Shown here: positions 1 to 9,043 of the stretch, piece after piece | Layout of the letters: every line of letters starts with the position of its first letter | Numbering within the stretch: position 1 is the stretch's first letter | Assembly: GCA_033875255.1 (NCBI GenBank) | Contig: JAWZSN010000021.1 | Location: 1 to 64,000 of the forward strand | Direction of reading: 5' to 3' | Source: Marinimicrococcus sp033875255 | GTDB taxonomy: Bacteria > Pseudomonadota > Alphaproteobacteria > Geminicoccales > Geminicoccaceae | Length of the DNA stretch: 64,000 nucleotides | Program-made: the position numbers and the translations under genes | The notes under the pieces: generated by a model | Databases searched by the model: none | What the model saw: only the letters and a program-made list of their open reading frames with translations | Told to the model about the DNA's origin: nothing

Positions 1-384
1 CCGTGGCATCTGGCGGATGGTGGGAGAGGTGCGGCCGCAGGGCTTCGTGGTGGCGGAACCTCGCGCCAGCAGGATGCCGAAGAGAAGTGAGGATCCGGTG
101 AGCCGGCTCCACGCCAACCGACAGAAGATCAGAGAAAAAGCCGCGCGCAGCGCCTGGTGCGGCGCTGCCGGCACAAGCCTGTGCCGGCCCCAGTCCGTTC
201 ACCGTGCCTTCATCTTTGCAGGCGATCCTGCTGGGGTAGGACTCCGCCGCCGCGCGATCCGGGGAGCGCACCTGGTCCACCATCCGCGAGCATGGCGGCA
301 AGGTGTTGAAGAAAGGTGAAGGGCGAGAGCGTCGTCGTGCTGGTGACGAGCGACCACGAAGGCGTTTTCCCCATGACGTCGGCC

Positions 385-1145
385 GCTCGTGCGACGAGTT
401 CGACGAGCGCATCGCGACCTTCCCCGATCGGCCGATCAAGGGCCGCTGGCCGTAGCTGTGGATCCATGCGCCCTGCGTGAAGGTCCGCCAGAACGGCCGC
501 ATCGGCCTGGTCGCCATCGCCGTGGACGCCGCGGTCGCCGCGACGGTCCGGGCATCGGCGCCTGCAAGGCCGGGACCTTCCGGATCGGATTCCCGCACAA
601 GCTCGGGCACCGCGGGCGGGCCGGGGTCAAGCGGGCCATCGGCAACGTCCGCGCGGGAGCATCAAGGCCGGCATGGCCAACGCTTTGCGCGCCACCTGGC
701 AGCGCCGCCATGCGCCCTTCCTGCGCGAGGTGCTGGCCCATGCCGGCCCAACTCGCCGGCGCGTGGTCGCCGCCCTCATCGCCACCGCGTCTGTCCGGAA
801 CGGGGCTGCGGCCGCCAGGGTCCGGTGGCGCCAGCTCGCCGACCGCCGCCGGCAGGCTGCCGAAACCGGCCATCCTGCCGGCGGAACCCGGGGAGGACAT
901 GCTGGCCCTCCTGACCTTCCTGAAGGAGCACCGCGCCGCGGTCCGCCCAGCCAGTCCCATTGAGCGCCGCACCGAGACGTTCGGCATTTTCCCGAACGAA
1001 GGCGCGATCACCCGCCCCATCTGCGCCGGCCTCCTCGAGCAGAACGACGAGCGGGCGGTCCAGCGCGCCGCTACATGACCCTGGAGGCCATAGCCGGCCT
1101 CGGTGGTGCTCCCTCCGTCTTGCTGCCTTCGGCGGCCACATGACC
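385..1145 (+). pseudogene. Eroded IS256-family (Mutator-type) transposase
   Basis: Conceptual translation in shifting frames recovers hallmark IS256-family segments in the right order. These are a DRPI-K-W block, KVRQNGRI, a GVK-AI block, ATWQR with LAHAG, RRVV-ALIATA, KEHRA, and finally IERRTE, GIFPNE-AITR and LLEQNDE-AVQRA with YMTLE. Several frameshifts and at least one in-frame stop interrupt it. The N-terminal third and clear terminal inverted repeats are not visible. It lies between repeat module B (ending 323) and module C (starting about 1316), so it probably inserted into the array and then decayed. The family call is fairly firm; the exact limits are not. Confidence 0.75.
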
Positions 1146-3033
1146 AACCCGGCCAGACCCTCCGGAAACCAGGCTGAAGCCGCTGCTCCGTGACCACGCC
1201 TGGGGCGCGAACGGATCAGCCTTCCGAACCGTCCTGCAAACGGGGCCGGCCATCCGTTGTTTTTCTTGTCGCTCCGGGACGCGTTTCCAGAGTCCGCCAA
1301 CCCGTGCCGCGGCATTCTGCCGGATGGTACGAGACGGGTGGTCGCAGGGTTTGGCAGCGGCGGAGCCCAAGGCCCGCAGGATGCCGAAGAGGAGTGAAGA
1401 CCCGGTGAGCCGGCACCACGCCAACCGACAGAAGATCAAAGAGAAAGCCGCGCGCAGCGCCTTGCGCGGCGCCGCCGTCACAAGCCTGCGCCGGTGCCTA
1501 CCCGTTTACCGTGCCTTCATCTTTGCAGGCGATCCTGCTGGGGTGGGACTCCGCCGCCGCGCGAGCCGGGGAGCGCACCTGGCACAGCCTCCGCGAGCAT
1601 GGCCGGCGAGGTGGCGAGGAAGGGTGAAGGGCGAGAACGTCGTCGTGGCGAAGCCAAAAGACGACGAAGGCATTCTCGCGACGACGCCAGCGGCCTGAAA
1701 GGAAGAATCGGGTCGCGCGCAGCGCCTTGCGCGGCGCCGCCGGCACAAGCCTGCACCGGCGCCAGTCCGTTCACCGTGCCTTCATCTTTGCAGGCGATCC
1801 TGCCGGGGTGGGCCTCCGCCGCCGCACGAGCCGGGGAGCGCAGCTGCTCCGCCCTCCGCGAGCATAGCCGGCAAGATATTGAGGAAAGGTGAAGGGCTGG
1901 CGCGGCGGCAGAGTCCCCCGCCAGCAGGATGCCGAAGAGTGGTGAAGATCCGGTGAGCCGGCTCCACGCCAACCGACAGAAGATCAGAGAAAAAGCCGCG
2001 CGCAGCGCCTGGTGCGGCGCTGCCGGCACAAGCCTGTGCCGGCCCCAGTCCGTTCACCGTACCTTCATCTTTGCAGGCGATCCTGCTGGGGTAGGACTCC
2101 GCCGCCGCGCGATCCGGGGAGCGCATCTGCTCCGCCCTCCGCGAGCATAGCCGGCAAGATATTGAGGAAAGGTGAAGGGCTGGCGCGGCGACGGAGTGCC
2201 ACGCCAGCAGGATGCCGAAGAGTGGTGAAGATCCGGTGAGCCGGCTCCACGCCAACCGACAGAAGATCAGAGAAAAAGCCGCGCGCAGCGCCTTGCGCGG
2301 CGCCGCCGGCACAAGCCTGCACCGGCCCCAGTCCGTTCACCGTGCCTTCATCTTTTTGGGCGATCCTGCTGGGGTGGGACTCCGCCGCCGCGCGAGCCGG
2401 GGAGCGCACCTGGTCCACCATCCGCGAGCATGGCCGGCGAGGTATTGAGGAAAGGTGAAGGGTTGGGGCGTCGCCGTGGCGATGGCAAGGGACGACGGAA
2501 GCATTTCCCGCCGACGTCCACTGCCTGAAAAGCCGAAAGAGCCGCGCCCCGCGCCTAGCGGGGCGCCGCCGTCACAAGCCTGCGCCGGCCCCAGTCCGTT
2601 CACCGTGCCTTCATCTTTTTGGGCGATCCTGCTCGGGTAGGACTCCGCCGCCGCGCGAGCCGGGGAGCGCACCTGGTCCACCCTCCGCGAGCATGGCGGC
2701 CAGGTGTTGAAGAAAGGTGAAGGGCTGGCGCGGCGACGGAGTCCCACGCCAGCAGGATGCCGAAGAGAAGTGAGGATCCGGTGAGTCGGCAGCACGCCAA
2801 GCGGCAGAAGGTCAGAGAAAAAGCCGCGCGCAGCGCCTAGCGGGGCGCCGCCGTCACAAGCCTATGCCGGCCCCAGTCCGTTCACCGTGCCTTCATCTTT
2901 TCAGGCGATCCTGCTGGGGTAGGACTCCGCCGCCGCGCGAGCCGGGGAGCGCACCTGGTCCACCCTCCGCGAGCATGGCGGCAAGGTGTTGAAGAAAGGT
3001 GAAGGGCTGGCGCGGCGACGGAGTCCCACGCCA

Positions 3034-3725
3034 GCAGGATGCCGAAGAGAAGTGAGGATCCGGTGAGCCGGCAGCACGCCAAGCGACAGAAGGTCAGAGA
3101 AAAAGCGGCGCGCAGCGCCTTGCACGGCTTCCCCGCCGCACCCCGCCGGGGTGTCCTGGCAAGCTCGCGCCCGGACGCATCCGGGCGCCGCCTTGCAGAA
3201 GCCGCGGAGCAAGGATGCCCGGTATGATCGACAGCCGGTCGAGACGGCGTGAGCGCGGCCGGGCGGGTGTCGGGCACCGGCCGGGATTCACGATTTCTCA
3301 ACCCTTGGCACAGCATCCTGCCGGATGGTGGGAGAGGTGGCGCCACCGGACGGCGCGGTTCAGAGTGCCACGCCAGCAGGATGCCGAAGAGTGGTGAAGA
3401 TCCGGTAAGGCGGCACCTCGCCAAGCGACAGAAGATCAGAGAAAAGGCCGCGCGCAGCGCCTTACGCGGCTTCCCCGCCGCGGCCCGCCCGGGTGTCCGG
3501 CCGAGATCGCTCCCGGACGCATCCGGGCGCCGCCTCGCACAAGCGGCGGAGCAAGGATACCGGGTATGACCAACACGCGGTCGAGACGGCGTGAGCGCGG
3601 CCGGGCGGGTGCCGGAGAGCGGCCGGGATTCACGGTTTCTCAACCCCTGGTGCCGCAACCTGCCGGACCGCCCGCGAGGTACGGCCGCAGGGTTTCGCGG
3701 CGGCGGAGCTTCACCCCGGCTGGAT
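3034..3725. repeat. Two 342-nt A-D-C repeat units with inverted-repeat module C
   Basis: Here module A is followed not by B but by module D (about 197 nt, at about 3120-3316 and 3462-3658), then by module C (about 60 nt, at about 3317-3375 and 3659-3723). Further C copies are at about 1-66 and 1316-1375. The period between the two A copies is 342 nt. Module C begins with a form of GCATCCTGC and is followed by module A, which begins GCAGGATGC. Each C-A junction is therefore bracketed by inverted repeats able to form a hairpin or act as element ends. No coding potential was recognised. Confidence 0.75.
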
Positions 3726-4002
3726 GGCAGGCAGAGGTGACGAGGTGGTGAACGAGCCTGGACCCCGCCGCCCAAGGGCGCGGCAGCCGGTCAATATCAT
3801 GGCGAACCGCAGCGCTGGCCTCCGTGGTCGTGATCGGTTGCAGACGGCGCCGTTCCTCCGCCGGCAAGCGAGCAGAACACGGGAGGCTGGCGGCGCGCAG
3901 CGCCTTGCACGTCACCGCCGCCAGGAACGCATGCCGGCTTCGGCAGTTCCCTGCTCCGCCGCGTCGTGCATCCCAGACACGAGCCGATGGTGGCGGAGCC
4001 CT

Positions 4003-5016
4003 CTAGCCGGCAAGCTCGGTGGCGAGGAGGGCGACGAAGTCGCCGTGCTCGACATGGCCTCGCGCGCCGGCGGCGAGGACGAGGCCGGCGGTGGGCGCGT
4101 GGATGCCGACCGGCGGGCGTGCCGGGTCGTCGAGCGAGTAGAGCCGCCCGAGGAGCTGGCCTTCGCGGACCCAATCGCCCGCCACGAAGAGAGGCTCCAT
4201 GAGACCGTGGCCGGGTGCGTGGAGACTGTGACCGGCATCCGCGATCTCGACCACTCTGGGCGAGACGCAGTCGGCAGGGGGCATCTCGTCGAGGTGGCCG
4301 AGATGGGCCAGGCAGCGGCGCAGGCCGCGCCCTGCAAGGGCCAGAATGTCCGGCGTGATGGCGCCGTTGCCACCGAGCTCCGCTGCGATCATCGGCACAT
4401 TCCGGCGGGTCGCCGCGGCATTGACCGACCGGTCGTCGTTATGGCGGCCCAGCACCCAGATCGCCGGCGCGCCGAAAGCCTCGGCCAGCGCCATGTTGGC
4501 AGGGCTGAGCGCACCGTCGGCCGTCCGCGCGGCAAGCGCGCAGGGTGTGAAGAACGAGGCCTTGCCGCCGGCGTGGAGGTCGATCACCGCGTCACAGCCG
4601 GGCATCAGCACCGATTCGACGAGGTGGGCCAGCATGGCGGTGGGCGGCCCCTCGCGGTCGCCCGGGAAGGCCCGGTTGAGATTGGCGCCGTCGAGCGGGG
4701 AGACCCGCGAGGAGGCGCGCACGGCGGGCGCGTTGAGCGCCGGGAGGAAGAGCAGCCGTCCCCTCACCCGCGCCGGATCGAGTTGCTGGAACAGCTCGAT
4801 CAGCGCCACCGGCCCCTCGAACTCGTCGCCGTGGACGCCGGCCACCAGCAAGGTGGTAGGGCCCGGCCCGCCGACGATGGCCATGATCGGAACCGGGTAG
4901 ATTCCCAGCGGATTGGCGTTGTCCGAGTATTTGAGCGCGAGATTGCCGGCACGCTTGCCGGGGCTCTCCAGATCCAGCGGGCATTTGATGCGGCTGCGCG
5001 CGAGGTCGAAGCTCAT
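4003..5016 (-). CDS. M14-family deacylase (succinylglutamate desuccinylase/aspartoacylase type)
   Basis: The 337-residue protein has the aspartoacylase/AstE fold signature. The zinc-binding motif VHGDE gives His62 and Glu65, a DLHAGG motif gives the third ligand His148, and NLNRAFPGD forms the substrate-binding loop. A C-terminal barrel-sandwich segment (about 250-335) with a PTAGLV motif is typical of the DoeB-like and AstE-like branch, which removes acyl groups from N-acyl amino acids. The ATG at 5016 starts the conserved region; a longer upstream reading lacks homology. It diverges from the ferredoxin reductase at 5509 across a 490-bp gap with an AT-rich island. The context (amino-acid importer, aminotransferase, sarcosine oxidase) suggests hydrolysis of an N-acylated amino acid. 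The exact substrate cannot be read from sequence. Confidence 0.85.
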   Translation of the reverse strand: MSFDLARSRIKCPLDLESPGKRAGNLALKYSDNANPLGIYPVPIMAIVGGPGPTTLLVAGVHGDEFEGPVALIELFQQLDPARVRGRLLFLPALNAPAVRASSRVSPLDGANLNRAFPGDREGPPTAMLAHLVESVLMPGCDAVIDLHAGGKASFFTPCALAARTADGALSPANMALAEAFGAPAIWVLGRHNDDRSVNAAATRRNVPMIAAELGGNGAITPDILALAGRGLRRCLAHLGHLDEMPPADCVSPRVVEIADAGHSLHAPGHGLMEPLFVAGDWVREGQLLGRLYSLDDPARPPVGIHAPTAGLVLAAGARGHVEHGDFVALLATELAG

Positions 5017-5508
5017 CGCACGCCTCCGTGCCGCGCCGGCGGGTGGCAACCGCTCCCGCTCCGCGCATGGCCCTCTGTCGGCCTGATCTGCATGTCCGCC
5101 TCCCCTTGCCGCGGCCTGCGCAGCCAAAGAGCGCTCCGGCCACGTCGCGGGCGCGGATTGTCGGGAGGAAAACGCATAGGGTCAATGGAGCCTTCGCGTG
5201 CTGCCGATGCACGGACGTTATGCTTGGGCGAGGAGCGGGAGCACGGTGGCGATCGCCACCATTCATATCAGGAAATTATATAATATCAGAAACATATCCG
5301 TTTTCATCATGAGCGATCTTTTCTAAGGTCGCCCCGACACGATCCTCGCGCCGTGCCCCCCGGGGTCCGGCTGGCCGCTGTGCACTGGACTCGCCCACGG
5401 GTGTCGGGCATCTCGCTTTCCGTGCGTGCCGCGAACGGGCCTACCTGCCGCCGCGAGCCCGGATCCACAGCCGTCGCGCCGCCGCCCAGGCCGGAAAGGA
5501 GCAACTGA
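5017..5508. promoter_or_regulatory. Divergent intergenic region with AT-rich island
   Basis: No gene was recognised in this 492-bp gap between two divergent genes. Most of it has high GC like the surroundings, but 5262-5300 is strongly AT-rich. That segment contains an imperfect palindrome centred on TATATA at 5273-5287, and its 11-mer TTATATAATAT (5276-5286) recurs at 10575-10585 beside a LysR gene. An AACATAT stretch follows at about 5290. I read it as a promoter/operator zone; no exact promoter hexamers are claimed. Confidence 0.45.
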
Positions 5509-6762
5509 GTGTCCCGAGTCGTCATCATCGGTGCAGGACAGGCCGGCGCCTCCCTTGCGATCAAGCTCCGCGGGCTCGGGCACGAGGGGCCGATCACCCT
5601 GCTCGGATCGGAAGAAGCGCTCCCCTACCAGCGCCCGCCCCTGTCGAAGAAATACCTGCTGGGCGAGATGGAGGTCGACCGGCTCCATCTGCGCCCGAGG
5701 AGCTTCTACGAGGAGCGCCGGATCGAGCTGCGGCACGGCGTTGCGGTGACGTCCATCGACCGCGCCGGCAAGACCGTGACCCTGGATGACGGCACGAGCC
5801 TGCCCTACGACCAGCTCGCGCTCACGACCGGCGCCGAGCCCCTACGTCTGCCGGCACGGCTCGGCGGCGAGCTGCCCGGGACCTACACCGTCCGCACCCT
5901 GCGGGACGTCGACGCCATGGCGCCCGAGTTCGTCGAAGGCCGGCGCGTCCTGATCGTCGGCGGCGGCTATATCGGGCTGGAGGCGGCCGCCGTCGCGGCG
6001 TCGCGAGGGCTGCAGGTCACGCTGGTCGAGATGGCGGAGCGGATCCTGCAGCGCGTGGCGGCACCGGAGACCTCGAGCTATTTCCGCGAGCTGCACCGCG
6101 GCCATGGCGTGGACATCCGCGAGGGCGTGGGGGTCGCCAGCCTCGCGGGCGAGGGCCGGGTCGCGACCGCGGCGCTGAGCGACGGCACGGTGCTGGAGAC
6201 GGACTTCGTCGTCGTCGGCGTCGGCGTCCGGCCGGCGACCGGTCTCGCCGAGGCGGCCGGACTCGCCATCGACAACGGAATCCGCGTCGATGCTCGTGGC
6301 CGCACCTCGGACCCGTCGATCTTCGCGGCAGGCGACTGCACGTCGTTTCCCTTCCGCGGCCAGCGCGTCCGCCTGGAGAGCGTGCCCAACGCCATCGACC
6401 AGGCGGAGGCCACCGCCGCCGCGATGCTGGGCAGCGACAAGGATTATGTGGCCCGGCCGTGGTTCTGGTCCGACCAGTACGACGTGAAGCTCCAGATCGC
6501 CGGGCTGAACGCCGGCTACGACCAGACGGTCGTCCGCCCCGGCGCCAGGGCCGGCGCGCTCTCGGTCTGGTACTACCGGGGCAGCGAGCTTCTCGCGGTC
6601 GATGCGATGAACGACCCGCGCAGCTACATGACCGGAAAGCGCTGGATCGCAGGCGGGTTCTCGCCGCCGCCGACGGTGGTGAGCGATCCGCAATGCGATC
6701 TCAAGAGCCTTGCCGCACCGGGCTCGCCCGGCGCCGCCCCGACGGCACCGCGCGGGGGATAG
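5509..6762 (+). CDS. FAD-dependent ferredoxin reductase (rhodocoxin/putidaredoxin reductase type)
   Basis: The 417-residue protein moves electrons from NAD(P)H to a [2Fe-2S] ferredoxin. It has an N-terminal FAD motif GAGQAG (about residues 7-12), a second Rossmann motif GGGYIG (about 149-154) for NAD(P)H, and the closing FAD motif FAAGDC (about 270). Length and order match the reductases of P450 and Rieske oxygenase systems. The start is a GTG at 5509, with GGAAAGGA about 9 bases upstream. The [2Fe-2S] ferredoxin gene follows 52 bp downstream, so the pair forms a two-component electron chain. No P450 is nearby. The only oxygenase in the window is the Rieske protein at 24021-25052, which lacks its own reductase, so it is a candidate partner by inference. 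Confidence 0.92.
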   Translation: MSRVVIIGAGQAGASLAIKLRGLGHEGPITLLGSEEALPYQRPPLSKKYLLGEMEVDRLHLRPRSFYEERRIELRHGVAVTSIDRAGKTVTLDDGTSLPYDQLALTTGAEPLRLPARLGGELPGTYTVRTLRDVDAMAPEFVEGRRVLIVGGGYIGLEAAAVAASRGLQVTLVEMAERILQRVAAPETSSYFRELHRGHGVDIREGVGVASLAGEGRVATAALSDGTVLETDFVVVGVGVRPATGLAEAAGLAIDNGIRVDARGRTSDPSIFAAGDCTSFPFRGQRVRLESVPNAIDQAEATAAAMLGSDKDYVARPWFWSDQYDVKLQIAGLNAGYDQTVVRPGARAGALSVWYYRGSELLAVDAMNDPRSYMTGKRWIAGGFSPPPTVVSDPQCDLKSLAAPGSPGAAPTAPRGG

Positions 6763-6814
6763 GAAGGATCGCCCTGCCGCACGCCGGCACCCATGCTCCA
6801 CAGACGGAACGCAG

Positions 6815-7138
6815 ATGCCACGCATCACCTATATCGAACACGACGGAACGGAGCACACGGTGGAGGTCGGCAACGGCCTCAGCGTGATGGAAGGTGCTCG
6901 CGACAACGACATCCCGGGCATCGAGGCCGACTGCGGCGGCGCCTGCGCCTGCGCTACATGCCATGTCCATGTCGATCCCTCGTGGATCGACAAGATCCCC
7001 GCAAAGGACGATGCGGAGGCCGACATGCTCGACTTCGCGGCGGCACCGATCTCGGGCACCTCGCGGCTGGCCTGCCAGATACGGGTGGCCGATCATCTGG
7101 ACGGGCTGATCGTGCGCATGCCCGAGACCCAGGGCTAG
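6815..7138 (+). CDS. [2Fe-2S] ferredoxin, adrenodoxin/putidaredoxin type
   Basis: The 107-residue soluble electron carrier has the cluster ligands Cys40, Cys46, Cys49 and Cys87 in the vertebrate-type spacing C-x5-C-x2-C-x37-C. An additional Cys44 sits inside the binding loop. It lies directly downstream of the ferredoxin reductase and is followed by a terminator at 7179, so the two form a bicistron. The ATG at 6815 gives a normal N-terminus (MPRITYIEHDG). It probably feeds a monooxygenase or Rieske dioxygenase; the partner is not adjacent. Confidence 0.93.
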   Translation: MPRITYIEHDGTEHTVEVGNGLSVMEGARDNDIPGIEADCGGACACATCHVHVDPSWIDKIPAKDDAEADMLDFAAAPISGTSRLACQIRVADHLDGLIVRMPETQG

Positions 7139-7178
7139 CGCCAGGCAACGGATCCGGTTGGTGGCGGCGGCGCCGTGC

Positions 7179-7206
7179 GGCACGCCGCGCGGCGTGCCTG
7201 TTTTCT
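7179..7206 (+). terminator. Rho-independent terminator after the ferredoxin gene
   Basis: A perfect 20-nt palindrome (GGCACGCCG arms) occupies 7179-7198 and is followed by TGTTTTCTT. It lies 40 bp after the ferredoxin stop and closes the reductase/ferredoxin unit. Confidence 0.8.
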
Positions 7207-7328
7207 TGCGCGCGGTGGGCGGACCCTCAGATGCGGCCGGCGATCCTGCAGCGCACGAAAGGCCGGAGCCGCATAACATGGGCGAATGCGGGCAACCGAA
7301 TAACTGATTTGAATTCATGACCCTCTCA

Positions 7329-7366
7329 GCCGATCCTCGCCACTGAGGCCGATCCTCGCCACTGAG
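7329..7366. repeat. 19-nt tandem duplication
   Basis: The unit GCCGATCCTCGCCACTGAG occurs twice head-to-tail at 7329-7347 and 7348-7366, about 40 bp upstream of the aminotransferase start. It looks like a simple slippage duplication in the leader region; a regulatory role is not evident. Confidence 0.85.
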
Positions 7367-7406
7367 GAAGGCGCCGCCGGCGCGGGCGGAACGAGGGGGA
7401 ACTGGA

Positions 7407-8504
7407 ATGGCCGCCGTCAGGCCGCGACCCGGCATCGCGAGCATCCGGGCCCATATGCTGGGCGCGCCCCTTGCCGCCCCTCGCCCGGCGATCGACATCG
7501 CCTCCAACGAGAGCGCCTTCGGCGCGAGCCCGCGGGCCTGCGAGGCCGCAGCGAGGGTCTCGCGCAGCCTCGAGCGCTACCCCGACGACGCACCAGGGCA
7601 GCTTGCTTCTGCCATCGCCCGGACATTCTCCCTCGACGCCGGCCGGATCACCTGCGGCCACGGGTCCGACGACCTGCTGGCGCGGCTGGCACGCGCCTTC
7701 CTGCAGCCCGGCGACGAGCTGATCCACAGCGTGAACGGCTACCAGAAGATCCCCAACTACGCCTTCGCCAACGACGCGGTGCCGGTGGCTGCCGCCGACC
7801 GCGGCCTCAGGGCCGACGTCGAGGCGCTGCTGGCAGCGGTGACGCCGCGGACCCGCATCGTGATGATCGCCAATCCGGACAATCCCACCGGCTCGCTGCT
7901 GACCGCCGGGGAGGTGCGGCGGCTCCATGCGGGGCTGCCCGGCCATGTCCTGCTGGTCCTGGATTCGGCCTACGCCGAATATGTCGACACCCCCGACTAC
8001 GAGCTGCCCGACCGGCTGGTCGAGGAGAGCGACAATATCGTCATGACCCGGACGTTCTCGAAGATCTACGGCCTCGCAGGGGCGCGGGTCGGCTGGATGT
8101 ACGGCCCTGCCGACGTGGTCGACACCGTCCGGCGCATCGCCCTCACCTTCCCGCTCGGCGGGGTGGCGGCGGCGGCCGCCCTCGCCGCGCTGGAGGACGA
8201 GGCCCACACCCGCCATGTCCTCGCGGAGACGAGGTGGCTGCGCAGCTGGTTCGGCGACCGGCTCGCCGGGCTCGGGCTCGAGGTCTATCCGAGCGAGACC
8301 AACTTCGTCCTGGTGCGGTTTCCCGACCCGGCCCGGCCGGCCGCCGCCGCGGATCGCCACCTCCTGTCGCAGGGGATCCGGAGCCGCCGCTTCGCCTCGC
8401 CGGCCTTCTCGGAGTGCATCCGCTTCACCATCGGCCGCGAGGCGGAGATGCGGGCGGCGGCAGACGCGCTCGAGGCCTTCCTCACGCTGCGCGGCGCCGC
8501 ATGA
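7407..8504 (+). CDS. PLP-dependent aminotransferase, class I/II, HisC-like
   Basis: The 365-residue fold-type I aminotransferase has the PLP lysine Lys219 in TFSKIYGLAGARVGW. A NPDNPTG substrate/cofactor loop lies at about 154-160, and a C-terminal arginine region resembles histidinol-phosphate aminotransferases. Its stop overlaps the start of the decarboxylase alpha subunit by 4 bases, so the two are translationally coupled. No other histidine-biosynthesis gene is nearby. The pairing with a 2-oxoacid decarboxylase suggests that it converts an amino acid to its 2-oxoacid for decarboxylation, or runs the reverse flow. Substrate unknown. Confidence 0.88.
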   Translation: MAAVRPRPGIASIRAHMLGAPLAAPRPAIDIASNESAFGASPRACEAAARVSRSLERYPDDAPGQLASAIARTFSLDAGRITCGHGSDDLLARLARAFLQPGDELIHSVNGYQKIPNYAFANDAVPVAAADRGLRADVEALLAAVTPRTRIVMIANPDNPTGSLLTAGEVRRLHAGLPGHVLLVLDSAYAEYVDTPDYELPDRLVEESDNIVMTRTFSKIYGLAGARVGWMYGPADVVDTVRRIALTFPLGGVAAAAALAALEDEAHTRHVLAETRWLRSWFGDRLAGLGLEVYPSETNFVLVRFPDPARPAAAADRHLLSQGIRSRRFASPAFSECIRFTIGREAEMRAAADALEAFLTLRGAA

Positions 8505-9040
8505 TGCACGAGGCTGCCGCCCGCCCTGCCGCCCGCACCGATGCCCTGGAAGGCTCGGCGATCATCCGGGAGATCAAGGCTGCGGGCGTCGGCACCGTCG
8601 TGGCCCTGCCGGACATCGTCACCTGCGAGACGGTCTTGTGGCCGGTCGCGCGCGACACCGGGCTTCGCCTTGTCCAGGTCTGCAAGGAGGACGAGGGTGT
8701 CTCGATCTGCGCCGGCCTCTCCTATTGCGACCAGCGCTCGGTCCTGCTGATCCAGCACACCGGGTTCCTCGACTCGATCAACGCCATCCGCGTGATCGCG
8801 GTCGAGTACCAGCTCCCCATCGTCATGATCGTCGGGCTGCAGGGCCTCGAGCCCGGCCGGGCGCCGACGGACTCGGACAGGCTCGGCGTGCGGATCGTGA
8901 TCCCGATCCTCGAGGCGATGCGACTGGGCTTCACGATCCTCGAGACCGGCGCGGATGCCGCCGGTTTGGCGGCCACCATCGAGGCCTCCTACGCGAGCTC
9001 GAGACCGCACGTCTTTCTCGTCGCCCGAAGCCCGGCCTGA
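8501..9040 (+). CDS. Thiamine-diphosphate decarboxylase, PYR (alpha) subunit, sulfopyruvate decarboxylase-like
   Basis: At 179 residues this corresponds only to the N-terminal PYR domain of TPP enzymes. Such split enzymes include sulfopyruvate decarboxylase (ComD/ComE), and phosphonopyruvate decarboxylase is a fused relative. The KEDEGVSICAG segment carries the conserved Glu expected to activate the thiamine ring. It starts at the ATG at 8501, overlapping the aminotransferase stop; a second ATG at 8504 is possible. The PP-domain partner follows after 3 bases. The pair should decarboxylate a 2-oxoacid to an aldehyde. Which oxoacid (sulfopyruvate, phosphonopyruvate or another) cannot be decided here. 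Confidence 0.82.
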   Translation: MMHEAAARPAARTDALEGSAIIREIKAAGVGTVVALPDIVTCETVLWPVARDTGLRLVQVCKEDEGVSICAGLSYCDQRSVLLIQHTGFLDSINAIRVIAVEYQLPIVMIVGLQGLEPGRAPTDSDRLGVRIVIPILEAMRLGFTILETGADAAGLAATIEASYASSRPHVFLVARSPA

Positions 9041-9043
9041 GCC

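Larger units (their letters stand above)
1..3725. repeat. Mosaic array of interspersed direct repeats (modules A, B, C, D)
   Basis: This stretch is built from a few modules reused in different orders. Module A (86 nt, starting GCAGGATGCCGAAGAG and ending GCGCAGCGCC) occurs at 69-154, 1376-1461, 1924-2009, 2207-2292, 2752-2837, 3034-3119 and 3376-3461, always exactly 86 nt. Module B (152-153 nt, starting CACAAGCCT and ending GGTGAAGGG) occurs at 172-323, 1479-1631, 1744-1896, 2028-2179, 2310-2462, 2573-2724 and 2855-3006. A followed by B gives a period of about 282-285 nt (for example 1924 to 2207, and 2752 to 3034). Modules C and D are described separately. The copies differ by scattered substitutions. 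Open frames exist on both strands but change from copy to copy, so I see no protein. Function is unknown; an amplified non-autonomous element or a structured intergenic repeat family would fit. Confidence 0.9.

Noticed and set aside
1370..3470. CRISPR array
   Set aside because: Repeats are 86 and 152 nt, the intervening sequences are themselves repeats, and no cas gene is near.
1517..3775. Long open frames across the repeat array on the minus strand with recurring peptides
   Set aside because: They track the DNA repeats, change frame between copies and have no ribosome binding site or known fold.
7407..8504. Assignment as histidine-biosynthetic HisC
   Set aside because: Linked to a 2-oxoacid decarboxylase and not to any his gene; only family resemblance remains.
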